Assembly: GCA_944322325.1 (NCBI GenBank)
Contig: CALUOQ010000001.1
Location: forward strand, 124,001 to 188,000
Length of the DNA stretch: 64,000 nucleotides
Source of the DNA: an uncultured Alloprevotella sp.
GTDB lineage: Bacteria; Bacteroidota; Bacteroidia; Bacteroidales; Bacteroidaceae
Direction: 5' to 3'
Shown piece by piece: positions 1 through 8,468 of this stretch (positions are counted from its first letter, which is position 1; every line of letters begins with the position of its first letter). A program made the translations under genes and the position numbers. The notes under the pieces are model-generated. The model was not told where the DNA came from. It searched no databases and worked only from the letters and a program-made list of their open reading frames with translations.

Positions 1-417
1 GGGACCCCCAGCAATGTCCCTGTCCGGTTCGACCTCAACCGCCAGCCCGACCTTGCTCAAACGCTCGTCGTTTCCTGTGCTCTGGCAGAGCGCCCGTTCC
101 ATTTCACAGGGTTACAAAATCTAAAAATCAAGGAGACCGACCGCATCGCAGCCTTACGCTGCGAAATGGCCAAGCTGGGCTACATCGTCCGGGAGGCTCA
201 CGATGCCGAACTCTACTGGGAAGGCGAACGCTGCGCCCCCACCCCATCCCCCATCATTGCCACATACGACGACCACCGTATGGCCATGTCATTCGCACCG
301 GCGGCCTACCGTTTTCCGGGCCTGCGCATCGACCATCCCGAAGTCGTCAGCAAATCCTATCCGGCATTTTGGGAGGTTCTCGCTGGTCTTGGCGCCGACC
401 TTGCCGACATTTCCTAA
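1..417 (+). CDS. aroA: 3-phosphoshikimate 1-carboxyvinyltransferase (EPSP synthase), 3' part
   Basis: The reading frame is open from base 1 to the TAA at 415-417, so the 5' part lies outside the window and only the last 138 codons are seen. The enzyme joins phosphoenolpyruvate to shikimate-3-phosphate in the shikimate pathway for aromatic amino acids. Two family signatures are present: KIKETDRI (around codons 42-49), which forms part of the active site, and the DDHRMAM stretch near codon 90. The protein ends about 45 residues after DDHRMAM, as expected for an intact C-terminus. The next gene starts 11 bases downstream on the same strand, so the two may be cotranscribed. Identification is secure; regulation cannot be judged without the start. 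Confidence 0.95.
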   Translation, partial: GTPSNVPVRFDLNRQPDLAQTLVVSCALAERPFHFTGLQNLKIKETDRIAALRCEMAKLGYIVREAHDAELYWEGERCAPTPSPIIATYDDHRMAMSFAPAAYRFPGLRIDHPEVVSKSYPAFWEVLAGLGADLADIS

Positions 418-428
418 TCCCGATCACT

Positions 429-833
429 ATGTTGCCACTCATCCTCAGCCTCATCGCGCTTGGACTCGTAGCCGCAGCCGTCAGTCTTTGGCGAGGTCGC
501 CACACGCCGCCGGACGAAGTCACGCCCTCTCCTGCCCCGTCTCGTCCGCCCGGCTGCTGCGGTCAGCATGAGATCTGCGAAAAAGAAAGCCTGCTGGCTG
601 CCGTCAGCCGCGAAGTCGAATACTATGACGACGAAGAGCTCGACGCCTATGCCGGCACCCCCTCCTCGGACTACACCGAGGCACAGGCCGAAGCTTTCCG
701 CGACGTGCTCTACACCATGCGCAGCGACGAGGTGGCCGGCTGGGTTCGCTCGCTCCAACTACGCGGCGTCGAACTCCCCGACGAGCTTAAGGACGAAGTT
801 TTTCTCATCGTCGGTGAAAGGAGAGGCTTATGA
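429..833 (+). CDS. Small membrane-anchored protein of unknown function
   Basis: 134 residues. I chose ATG 429 because it follows aroA directly and gives an N-terminal hydrophobic segment (about residues 1-20) as the first element; the upstream ATG at 369 would overlap aroA. After a Pro-rich stretch there is a conserved-looking Cys motif (GCCGQHEICEKESLL, about residues 39-53), then an acidic segment containing EYYDDEELDAY. I recall similar proteins beside ABC-3 permease genes in other Bacteroidales, but no function is known to me. The gene overlaps the next start in an ATGA arrangement, which suggests translational coupling to the metal permease. The two Cys and one His might bind a metal or a partner; that is inference only. 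Confidence 0.75.
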   Translation: MLPLILSLIALGLVAAAVSLWRGRHTPPDEVTPSPAPSRPPGCCGQHEICEKESLLAAVSREVEYYDDEELDAYAGTPSSDYTEAQAEAFRDVLYTMRSDEVAGWVRSLQLRGVELPDELKDEVFLIVGERRGL

Positions 834-1660
834 CCGACACATTGCTTCAGTACGCCTTTTTCCAACATGCCTTGATCGGTAGCCTGCTGGCCAGCGTGCT
901 TTGCGGTTTGGTGGGAACGTATGTCGTCACGCGGCGCCTGGTCTTCGTGAGCGGCGGTGTCGCCCACGCCTCGCTGGGAGGCGTAGGGCTTGGTGCTTAT
1001 TTCGGTTTCCCGCCGCTACTGGGCGCAGCCGCATTTGCCTTGTTCTCCGGTTTTAGTGTGCAATGGCTCAGCCGGAGGCGCGAGGTGCGCGAAGACTCAG
1101 CCATCGCCATGCTTTGGACGTTCGGCATGAGCATCGGCATACTTTGCGCCTACCTCGCCCCGGGCTTCATCACCGACCTGCCGTCGTTTCTCTTTGGCAA
1201 CATTCTGTCCGTCACACGCGCAGACCTGTACCTGCTCGGTATACTCGCTGCCATAGCCGCCACTATATATATTCTACTGCTGCGCACCATTGTGGCCGTA
1301 GCCTACGACCGCGACTTCGCCCGAACACAGGGTCTCCCCGTCCACGCGGTGGAGGCCCTGCTCACCGCGCTCACGGCCCTCAGCGTCGTGGGGTGCCTGC
1401 ACATGATGGGCATCGTACTGGTCATCTCGTTGCTGTCCGTTCCCCAAATGACAGCTGGCCTTTTTGCACGCACGTTCGGCTCAATGGCCTTGCTGTCCAT
1501 AGCCTTTGCCGTAGCCGGTTGCTTGGGAGGGCTTTTGCTCTCCTATTGGTATAATGTGCCCAGCGGCGCCACCATCGTGCTGCTCAGCATCCTGATTTAT
1601 TTCGGCAGCAAGGCAATAAAAAGCCTCCTTTCCGGTTTATATGGCAAAAGCCCGGCTTAA
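830..1660 (+). CDS. Metal ABC transporter permease (ABC-3 family, ZnuB/MntB type)
   Basis: 276 residues, almost entirely hydrophobic, with about eight predicted membrane segments; this is the usual length for ABC-3 family permeases, which form the inner-membrane channel of zinc, manganese or iron importers. The segments GTYVVTRRLVFVSGGVAHAS near the N-terminus and LHMMGIVLVISLLSVPQMTA in the C-terminal half are typical of the family. The matching ATPase and solute-binding protein are not next to it in this window. The start overlaps the preceding small membrane protein by 4 bases and the 3' end overlaps the porW-like gene by 20 bases, so all three are probably one transcript. Metal specificity cannot be read from the sequence. 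Confidence 0.9.
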   Translation: MTDTLLQYAFFQHALIGSLLASVLCGLVGTYVVTRRLVFVSGGVAHASLGGVGLGAYFGFPPLLGAAAFALFSGFSVQWLSRRREVREDSAIAMLWTFGMSIGILCAYLAPGFITDLPSFLFGNILSVTRADLYLLGILAAIAATIYILLLRTIVAVAYDRDFARTQGLPVHAVEALLTALTALSVVGCLHMMGIVLVISLLSVPQMTAGLFARTFGSMALLSIAFAVAGCLGGLLLSYWYNVPSGATIVLLSILIYFGSKAIKSLLSGLYGKSPA

Positions 1661-4577
1661 AATTTTGAGACCTCTGCTTCGTTTTCTTACCTGCCTCGCC
1701 CCGTTGGTGGCCGTGGCCCTGCTTACGGCCTGCTCCACCAAGAAAAACACGGCCGCCACTCGCTGGTGGCAGGCTTTCACTACGCGCTACAACGTCTACT
1801 TCAATGGCCACGAAGCCTACAAGGAGGGATATTTGGCCAAGGAAGAAGGGAACAAGGACAACTATACGGAATTGCTCCCCCTTTTCACGGTAGGCAATGA
1901 GGACAGTCGCGAATTGGGAAGCAGCAATTTTGAAACCACCGTCACCAAGTGCGAAAAGGCCATCCAGCTCCACTCCATCAAACGTCGCCCCTCCGTCAGC
2001 CCCAACAAACGCCGCACGCCCGAAATGCGGCGCTACCTGAGCCGGAAGGAGTTCAATCCCTTTCTGAAGAACGCTTGGCTGCTGATGGGCAAAGCGCAAT
2101 TTCAGAAAGGCGACTTCATTGAGGCGGCTTCCACTTTCTCCTACATCACGCGCCTTTACGCTCCCGAACCGCTCGTCGTCTCCGAGGCGCGGGCGTGGCT
2201 GGCGCGCTGCTACACCGAGCTCGAATGGTACTACGACGCTGAGGACGTCATGCAGAAGATGCTGCGCGACACGCTCACCAGCCGCCTCAATCGGGAGGCC
2301 GACGCCAGTATGGCCAATTTGCTGCTTCGTCAGGAACGCTTTGCCGAAGCTCTTCCTTACTTGGAGCGCACGGTGAAGGCCGAACGCCGCAAGAAACAAA
2401 AGGCGCGGGGATACTACCTGATGGGACAGGTCTATACGCAGCTTGACCGCCCGGCCGACGCTTACAAGGCCTACGCCCGCTGCCTCCGTCAGAGTCCCCC
2501 TTATGAACTGGCCTTTAATGCCCGCATCCAGCAGACCGAGGTACTCTCTTCGCGCAGTAACGCCAAAAAGATGATCAGCCGCCTCAAACGCATGGCCCGG
2601 TCAGACAACAACAAGGACTACCTCGACCAGGTTTACTACGCCATGGGCAACATCTATCTCGCCGGCGGCGATACCGCGGCCGCCATCGGTGCTTACGAGC
2701 AAGGTCGCGCCAAGAGCACCCGCGGCGGCATCGAGAAAGGGGTACTTCTCCTGCGGTTGGCGGACCTTCGCTGGCTGCGCAAGGAGTATCCCGAAGCACA
2801 GGAGTGCTACGGGGAGGCCATCGGACTCATCGACAAGACCCACGACGAGTATGCCTTGGCCACGCGTCGCTCCAAGGTGCTCGACAATCTGGTGCCTTAC
2901 ACCTCCGCAGTGGAGTTGCAGGACAGCCTCCAGCAACTGGCCCTCATGTCCGAGGCCGACCGAAATGCGGCCATCGACCGGGTCATCGAAGCCCTCAAGC
3001 GCAAGGAGGAAGAAGAGCGCCGGGCCCGGGCCGACTCGACCGCCGAAGCGCGAGCCCAGCAAAACGCCGCTACCGGTACGGGCGCGGCCAGCCGTCCCAC
3101 ACAGCGCCCCAACGCCAACGACAGCAAGGACTGGTATTTCTACAACACGGCTGCCGTCAGCCGGGGCAAGCAGGATTTCCAGCGCCAGTGGGGCAAGCGC
3201 CAGCTCGAGGACAACTGGCGACGCTCCAACCGCACTGTACTCGCCTCCCTCAGCGACGAAGCCATCGACTACGAGGCTGAGGACTCCATCCGTCTGGCCC
3301 AGGAGCGCGCCGACAGTATTGCCGAAGCATTGGAAGCCATCCCCGATTCGGCCCAGAACGACCCGCACCAACGCGAGTACTACCTGAAACAGATACCCTT
3401 TACCCCCGAAGCCGTAGCCGCCTCCGACGAAATCATCAAGGACGGTCTCTACCACGCCGGACTTATCGAAAAAGACCAGCTCGAGGACTTCGCGCTGGCC
3501 GCCGCCACACTGGAACGACTGGTCCGGGACTACCCCGACTTCTCGCCCATGGACGACGTTTACTATAACCTGTTCCTGCTCTATTCGCGCTGGGGCCGTC
3601 CCGCCGAGGCCGAACAGTGGCGCCAACGCATGGCGACCGAATATGCAGGCAGCGCACTGACCACCCTCGTCACCGACCCCGACTACGAGCGCAACGCCCG
3701 CTATGGCCGCGAAATCGAAGACTCGCTCTACACGCTGGCCTACGACGCCTACCGCCGCGGCGACGACGCCCGCGTAGTCCAGCTCTGCGACTCCACGGCC
3801 CAGCGTTTCCCCACCGGACTCAACCGCCCCAAATTCCTCTTCCTGCACGCCCTGACCGGACTGCGCCGGGGGGCGGCACCCGACTCGATGGCCGCCGAAC
3901 TGAAAGCGCTGGTCAAGAACTATCCGGAAAGCGACGTAAGCGAGATGGCTGGACTCATTGTCAAGGGCATTGAGGAAGGCCGTCAGCTCGGCACGGGCCT
4001 GTTCGACATCGGCTCCATCTGGGCGCGCCGCACGGCCAACCAGACAGCTGCGGCCGACTCCGCCGCAGCCGCCGGTGCCCTCAGCCCCGACCGCGACGTT
4101 CCCTTCGTCTGCCTGCTCGCCTTCCCGACCGACTCGGTCGACGCCGACCAGCTGCTCTACGACCTTTCGCGCTTTAACTTCGCCCAGTTTGTCGTGCGCA
4201 ACTTCGACATTTCCCGCGTCAGCGAACCCGGGATTGAGCAGTTCCGCATCACGGGCTTCAACAGCTTCGACGAGGCCCACACCTACGCCCAGCAGCTTTT
4301 CGCCGACAAGGCCCTGAGCGCTCAGCTCCGCCGTGCACGCACGGTGCTCATCTCCGACCGCAACCTACAGTTGCTCGGCACATCCTACAGCTTCGACGAC
4401 TATGCCCGCTTCTACGAGGAAAAATTTGCCCCGCTCCACATCAAGCCCGAGCTTTACCTCGACGCCGAAGGACAGGAAATCCGGCAAATCTACGAGGACG
4501 AATTGCCCGAAGACTATCAGCCCGAGCCCGACGAGGAAGAACCCGTCGACGACGGTGGGGAGTGGTACGAAGAATAA
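1641..4577 (+). CDS. porW: T9SS-associated TPR lipoprotein, PorW/SprE family
   Basis: 978 residues. A lipoprotein signal ends in the lipobox LLTAC with Cys31 as the lipidated residue. The mature start (WWQAFTTRYNVYFNGHEAYKEGY) is typical of the PorW/SprE family. Repeated helical TPR-like units follow over about residues 130-420, then a charged Ala/Gln linker (about 450-490), more TPR-like units (about 600-790), and an acidic C-terminus. In Flavobacterium and Porphyromonas this family is needed for type IX secretion and gliding. The start lies inside the end of the permease gene (20-base overlap). The symbol rests on family resemblance. The T9SS-sorted proteins at 14377 and 49933 support a functional secretion system in this organism. 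Confidence 0.8.
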   Translation: MAKARLKILRPLLRFLTCLAPLVAVALLTACSTKKNTAATRWWQAFTTRYNVYFNGHEAYKEGYLAKEEGNKDNYTELLPLFTVGNEDSRELGSSNFETTVTKCEKAIQLHSIKRRPSVSPNKRRTPEMRRYLSRKEFNPFLKNAWLLMGKAQFQKGDFIEAASTFSYITRLYAPEPLVVSEARAWLARCYTELEWYYDAEDVMQKMLRDTLTSRLNREADASMANLLLRQERFAEALPYLERTVKAERRKKQKARGYYLMGQVYTQLDRPADAYKAYARCLRQSPPYELAFNARIQQTEVLSSRSNAKKMISRLKRMARSDNNKDYLDQVYYAMGNIYLAGGDTAAAIGAYEQGRAKSTRGGIEKGVLLLRLADLRWLRKEYPEAQECYGEAIGLIDKTHDEYALATRRSKVLDNLVPYTSAVELQDSLQQLALMSEADRNAAIDRVIEALKRKEEEERRARADSTAEARAQQNAATGTGAASRPTQRPNANDSKDWYFYNTAAVSRGKQDFQRQWGKRQLEDNWRRSNRTVLASLSDEAIDYEAEDSIRLAQERADSIAEALEAIPDSAQNDPHQREYYLKQIPFTPEAVAASDEIIKDGLYHAGLIEKDQLEDFALAAATLERLVRDYPDFSPMDDVYYNLFLLYSRWGRPAEAEQWRQRMATEYAGSALTTLVTDPDYERNARYGREIEDSLYTLAYDAYRRGDDARVVQLCDSTAQRFPTGLNRPKFLFLHALTGLRRGAAPDSMAAELKALVKNYPESDVSEMAGLIVKGIEEGRQLGTGLFDIGSIWARRTANQTAAADSAAAAGALSPDRDVPFVCLLAFPTDSVDADQLLYDLSRFNFAQFVVRNFDISRVSEPGIEQFRITGFNSFDEAHTYAQQLFADKALSAQLRRARTVLISDRNLQLLGTSYSFDDYARFYEEKFAPLHIKPELYLDAEGQEIRQIYEDELPEDYQPEPDEEEPVDDGGEWYEE

Positions 4578-4593
4578 GTTCCCCCTTACACAC

Positions 4594-4654
4594 CAGCAAA
4601 TGCGCCTGGAACGGAAACCTCGTTGAAATGTTTCCCGCCCAGGCGCACTTGCTG
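4594..4654. terminator. Long hairpin between convergent genes
   Basis: A 16-base inverted repeat with one mismatch (CAGCAAATGCGCCTGG at 4594 and CCAGGCGCACTTGCTG ending at 4654) encloses a second, shorter stem GGAAAC/GTTTCC. It lies between the stop of the porW-like gene (4577) and the stop of the opposing lipoprotein gene (4704), so a bidirectional terminator is the simplest reading. There is no strong U-run on either side. Confidence 0.6.
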
Positions 4655-4703
4655 AAAAATCTCACGCAGCAAAAAGCAAAGTCGGCGTCGACGCACCGAT
4701 GCG

Positions 4704-5357
4704 CTACGGCACCAAGACCAGTGCCCCACCGTCCCCGTCTTTTCTGAGCACGAGTCTATACTCCGGATCGTCGCGTTGTCCACGATAGCCGAACACCCTG
4801 TATCCCGGTCCGCTGTCCGTCTGCACCCAATGGCTGACGTCTTCCTTCGCGCGACGGTAAGTGTCGTTCAGCACGTCGGTGATGTTATATCCGTCCACCC
4901 GGATGGTCGTGTCCCGGAGCGGGACGTCGCGAAGATAGGGCAGACACCGTTCGTAGAAATCCAGTTGCCGGGGCGAGAGGTTGCGACGGCCGAAAAACTC
5001 CGTGTCGGGATCCACACTGTCCAGGTAGTCGGCAAAATCATCGCGAAAGTATTTCAGGCAAACAAAGTAGAGCAGTTTTTTCGGATAGTCGCACGCCTCG
5101 TCATAACGTACGAGCGCGCCACGCCTGAAGAACACATAGTATTTCTCCACGTAGTATTTGCGTCCCGCCCCGTTCGTCCGCAAATGCCTCTGCACGTACC
5201 TTGCCGTCACGGCCTCGGCCGCGGTGTCCATGCGGCGGCTTGCGGCCTCAACCCGATCCGGCGCCCGTCCGCTTTTCGCTCTGTCTGAACGGCAGGCCGC
5301 AAGGACGAGCCCCGCCACGGCAACTCCCGCATAAACCATCCATCTGTTCATAACCAC
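4704..5357 (-). CDS. Lipoprotein of unknown function
   Basis: 217 residues. The N-terminus is a lipoprotein signal ending LVLAAC, with Cys22 as the likely lipidated residue (Cys20 if translation starts at the second ATG, 5351). The mature part is polar, rich in Arg, Asp and Tyr, with no membrane segment and no motif I recognise; the middle (YYVEKYYVFFRRGALVRYDE) and a C-terminal stretch ending in KDGDGGALVLVP look like beta strands. It converges on the porW-like gene across the hairpin at 4594-4654, so it is a separate transcription unit. Exported to the periplasm or outer membrane; function unknown. Confidence 0.7.
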   Translation of the reverse strand: MVMNRWMVYAGVAVAGLVLAACRSDRAKSGRAPDRVEAASRRMDTAAEAVTARYVQRHLRTNGAGRKYYVEKYYVFFRRGALVRYDEACDYPKKLLYFVCLKYFRDDFADYLDSVDPDTEFFGRRNLSPRQLDFYERCLPYLRDVPLRDTTIRVDGYNITDVLNDTYRRAKEDVSHWVQTDSGPGYRVFGYRGQRDDPEYRLVLRKDGDGGALVLVP

Positions 5358-5988
5358 ACACTTCTGCTATAAAACCTCGAAAGGCGCGGACCGAGGCCCG
5401 CGCCTCCGCGCTTGAGGAAACACAAAAACTGAGAACAATGAAAACATGCTCCTTCGCGCGTTTCGAGGTTGTCGCCCAGTCCCCGATGGCGACGTGAATA
5501 TACAGGCACAAGAAAAGCGTGAGACTTTGTTCAGCCCACCGCACATCTGGCTCTGGAAAACCGTTGAAAAGATGAGCTGCGAAACAATAACCCCACGCTG
5601 TCGTATTGAGAGCCGCCGCGCCACGCGCGCCTGTCGGCCCGATCATATACAAACAGATGGACGCCTTATTGCCTCTATCCTTTTTCGGTTGAAATTTTCC
5701 AGATTTCGATGTGCCGGATAAAGCAAAAACGTCTTCTTGGTCCGGGGATTTCTCCCCCGCGACCCTGCAAAGATACGTTTTTCAGCCCAATAAGACGCCC
5801 ACCTTGGGGAAATTGTTTCGCAAAAGTAAAGAAGAAAAGGCAAACGCCCTCATGCTTCCGCGTCTTTCTTCGCAGCAAATCCGCAAATCTGCCACCATCC
5901 GGCGGAGTGCAGTCCCCGCTTTTTTCTTCACTCCGGTCGCCGCCCACACTCCGCTCCTTAGAAAACTCAGCTCCGAGGCCGTCCCGAA

Positions 5989-6072
5989 CAAGTACTACGA
6001 TAGAAAATTCTGTCGTAGTCTTAGAATTTTCTATCGTAGTACTTGTTCAAGACGGGGACTACACTTGTTTTT
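5989..6072. repeat. 21-bp-unit repeat, copy A (palindromic)
   Basis: Four consecutive 21-base units (5989, 6010, 6031, 6052). The first is CAAGTACTACGATAG followed by AAAATT; the third carries the same core in reverse orientation. Together they give a perfect 26-base inverted repeat (5986-6011 against 6023-6048) with an 11-base loop. The same core recurs at 25881, 34640 and 44866. Confidence 0.8.
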
Positions 6073-6206
6073 CCTGCCGCTTTCCGCACATGTCCGGCCA
6101 CCCCGTTTCACACACCCAATGCCCCGTCCATCGTGCGGATGGGGCTAAAAAATGTTATTCCCGTAAAATAGGGCACACGCCTCTGCGCGCTTGCTTGGTT
6201 TTTTCG

Positions 6207-6234
6207 TACATTTGGCCTGTCGAACGCAAATGTA
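6207..6234 (+). promoter_or_regulatory. lplA/gcv operon promoter within a palindrome
   Basis: TACATTTG at 6207-6214 fits the Bacteroidota -7 element TAnnTTTG and lies 30 bases before the lplA start. It is repeated in reverse as CAAATGTA at 6227-6234, giving an 8-base perfect inverted repeat with a 12-base spacer. I see no convincing -33 TTTG. The palindrome could be an operator or two opposed promoters. Confidence 0.5.
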
Positions 6235-6243
6235 CCGCACAGC

Positions 6244-7254
6244 ATGACCTGTCCGAAGATGACCTACGTCGCCCTGCCCGGCGAAGAACCCCGCGCCGCC
6301 ACGTTCTACCTGGCTGCGGAGGAATACATCGCCCGTCATGCAGACGTCGGCGAGGCTTTCCTGACGTGGCAGGTGGGCCCCACGGTGGTCTTCGGGCGCA
6401 ATCAGGCCGTGCGGCGCGAGGTTGACCTCGACTATTGCCGCCGCGAGGCCATCGACGTCTGCCGGCGCAAGAGCGGAGGCGGATGCATCTACGCCGACCG
6501 CGGCAACGTGATGTTCAGCCACATCGGGCGCGGCGAAAACGTGGCGGAGCTCTTCGCCCGCTACCTCGACCGCACCGTCGGCCTGCTCCGCGCATTGGGC
6601 GTGCGGGCCGAGGCCACGGGGCGCAACGACATCACGGTAGACGGACGCAAGGTGAGCGGCGCGGCTTTCTACCAGCTGCCGGGCCACAGCGTCGTCCACG
6701 GCACGATGCTCTACGACACGGACATGCGCCACATGACCCGCGCCCTCACGCCGCCGGACTGCAAGCTACAGGCCAAGGGCGTGGAGAGCGTGCGCCAGCG
6801 CATCGCCCTGTTGAAGGACTATCTGGACGTGACGCTCGTGACGTTCGTGGCGCAAGCCCGCGACCACCTTTGCGCCGACACGCTGACACTGACGCCGGCC
6901 GACGTGGCCGCCATCCGCCGGATTGAGGCGACGTACCGCGACCCGGCTTTCGTGTTCGGCGCCGACCCGGCCTATAGCCTCGCGCGCAGTCGCCGCGTCG
7001 AGGGCTGCGGCACGGTTGAAATCCGCGTCGACGTGCGCCATGGCCGCATCCGCGACGTGGCGCTCGGTGGCGACTTTTTCGGTCTGGCCGACCCGGCTTC
7101 GCTGCTCGCCGCACTACGCGACGTGCCCTTCACCCCCGCGGCCGTTAGGGCCGTCCTTGTGCCCCTTCAGCCCGAACGCTACGTGCGCCACCTCGCGGCC
7201 GACGACCTCGTGGCGCTGCTCTTCGACAACGAACAATCATCGGCGGACAACTGA
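6244..7254 (+). CDS. lplA: Lipoate-protein ligase A
   Basis: 336 residues. It contains the ligase signatures RRKSGGGCIYADRGNVMFS (around residues 75-93) for lipoyl-AMP binding and GRNDITVDGRKVSGAAF (about 124-140), with the conserved catalytic Lys, followed by a C-terminal accessory domain (about 250-330). It activates free lipoate with ATP and attaches it to a lysine of acceptor proteins. Its place as first gene of the glycine cleavage cluster suggests its main client is GcvH, two genes downstream. The last nine codons and the stop overlap a 7-base repeat array (7225-7280). Start chosen at ATG 6244, 30 bases after a TACATTTG box. High confidence. Confidence 0.93.
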   Translation: MTCPKMTYVALPGEEPRAATFYLAAEEYIARHADVGEAFLTWQVGPTVVFGRNQAVRREVDLDYCRREAIDVCRRKSGGGCIYADRGNVMFSHIGRGENVAELFARYLDRTVGLLRALGVRAEATGRNDITVDGRKVSGAAFYQLPGHSVVHGTMLYDTDMRHMTRALTPPDCKLQAKGVESVRQRIALLKDYLDVTLVTFVAQARDHLCADTLTLTPADVAAIRRIEATYRDPAFVFGADPAYSLARSRRVEGCGTVEIRVDVRHGRIRDVALGGDFFGLADPASLLAALRDVPFTPAAVRAVLVPLQPERYVRHLAADDLVALLFDNEQSSADN

Positions 7255-7336
7255 CAATGAACGGCGGACAATGAACAAATACCCGTTATCCACTTTCCAC
7301 GGTCAGTTAACTGCCATCAACTCTCAACTATACAAT
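7225..7336. repeat. Inverted heptamer arrays between lplA and gcvT
   Basis: From 7225 to 7280 the sequence runs in 7-base steps (GACAACG, AACAATC, ATCGGCG, GACAACT, GACAATG, AACGGCG, GACAATG, AACAAAT). After a short spacer a second set with the opposite sense (GTCAGTT, AACTGCC, ATCAACT, CTCAACT) fills 7288-7336. The first set covers the lplA stop codon; the second ends 8 bases before the gcvT start. The same arrangement occurs at 43021-43129. Confidence 0.6.
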
Positions 7337-7343
7337 TCATAGC

Positions 7344-8435
7344 ATGGAAAACAAACGAACTTGTCTCTACGACCGCCACGTTGCACTCGGGGCACTCATC
7401 AGCCCCTTCGGCGGTTTCGACATGCCCATCCAGTACTCCGGTATCATCGACGAGCACAACGCCGTGCGCAAGGCCTGCGGCGTGTTCGACGTGTCGCACA
7501 TGGGTGAAGTCATGGTCAGCGGCCCCGACGCCGAACGCTACGTGCAGCACATCTTCACCAACGACATCAGCGGCGCGCCGGTCGGAAAAATCTACTATGG
7601 CCTTATGCTGTACCCCAGCGGCGGCGCCGTGGACGACCTGCTCGTCTACAAGATGGCGGACAACCGCTTCCTGCTCGTCATCAACGCCGCCAACATCGAC
7701 AAGGACGTCGCCTGGATGCAGCAGCACACCGAGGGTTTCGCCGTCAACGTCGACAACCAGAGCGAACGCTACGGCCAACTGGCCGTACAGGGCCCCGAGG
7801 CCGAGCAGGTAGTCGAGCAGGTGCTCGGCCTGCCTTGCAGCGAGCTGGCCTTCTACACTTTCAAGGAGACAGAGCACGACGGTGAACCCATCCTCATCAG
7901 CCGTACGGGCTACACCGGCGAGGACGGTTTTGAAATCTACGGCGCGCCGGACTACATCGTCCGCACGTGGGACCGCCTCGTCGCCAGCGGACGGGCCAAA
8001 CCCTGCGGACTGGGCTGCCGCGACACGCTGCGCTTCGAAGTGGGCCTGCCGCTCTACGGCGACGAGCTGAGCGAAAACATAACGCCCATCGAGGCCGGAC
8101 TGGGCCTGTTCGTCAAGACGGACAAGCCCGACTTCATCGGCCGCGACGCCGTGCTCGCGCAGAAAAACGGCGGTCTCAGCCGCAAAATCGTAGGCATCGA
8201 GCTCACGGGCCGTGCCATCCCGCGCCACGGCTACGACGTCGAGGCCGACGGAAAGGTCGTCGGCTCGGTCACGACCGGCTACCAGTCCATCTCCACCGGC
8301 AAGAGCGTCTGCATGGCGCTCGTCGACATCGACCACGCCAAGCTCGGCACGCCCTTGCAGGTGCGCATTCACCGCAAGCTGCACGACGGTGTCGTCACGA
8401 AGAAACGCTTTTACGAGAAGAACTACAAGAAATAA
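7344..8435 (+). CDS. gcvT: Aminomethyltransferase, glycine cleavage T protein
   Basis: 363 residues, the normal GcvT length. The N-terminus (LYDRHVALGALISPFGGFDMPIQY and VFDVSHMGEV) and the segment RTGYTGEDGFEIY are characteristic of the folate-binding T-protein. It transfers the aminomethyl carbon from lipoylated GcvH to tetrahydrofolate, releasing ammonia and giving 5,10-methylene-THF. It follows lplA by 89 bases, a gap occupied by the heptamer arrays, and precedes gcvH by 33 bases. No missing motif seen; cytoplasmic enzyme. Confidence 0.97.
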   Translation: MENKRTCLYDRHVALGALISPFGGFDMPIQYSGIIDEHNAVRKACGVFDVSHMGEVMVSGPDAERYVQHIFTNDISGAPVGKIYYGLMLYPSGGAVDDLLVYKMADNRFLLVINAANIDKDVAWMQQHTEGFAVNVDNQSERYGQLAVQGPEAEQVVEQVLGLPCSELAFYTFKETEHDGEPILISRTGYTGEDGFEIYGAPDYIVRTWDRLVASGRAKPCGLGCRDTLRFEVGLPLYGDELSENITPIEAGLGLFVKTDKPDFIGRDAVLAQKNGGLSRKIVGIELTGRAIPRHGYDVEADGKVVGSVTTGYQSISTGKSVCMALVDIDHAKLGTPLQVRIHRKLHDGVVTKKRFYEKNYKK

Positions 8436-8468
8436 CCCATTCACTAACCCCAAATCAATCAAACCGAC

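Larger units (their letters stand above)
5358..6243. other. Gene-poor interval with hairpins and repeat
   Basis: About 890 bases without a gene I can support. Several open frames cross it, but none has a recognisable domain. It holds a GC-rich hairpin (GGCGCGG/CCGCGCC near 5384), a leftward TATCTTTG promoter-like box at 5768-5775 followed on that strand by a hairpin (5739-5764), the 26-bp perfect inverted repeat at 5986-6048, and the lplA promoter region at 6207-6234. Confidence 0.6.

Noticed and set aside
2601..4280. A 559-codon open frame on the minus strand
   Set aside because: Antisense to the porW-like gene; Gly/Val-rich translation without domains.
5248..5652. A minus-strand frame upstream of the lipoprotein at 4704
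   Set aside because: It overlaps the start of the lipoprotein gene in another frame and lacks any motif.
5709..6425. A 238-codon open frame in the gene-poor interval
   Set aside because: It runs through the 26-bp inverted repeat and into lplA in another frame; composition is not protein-like and no domain is visible.
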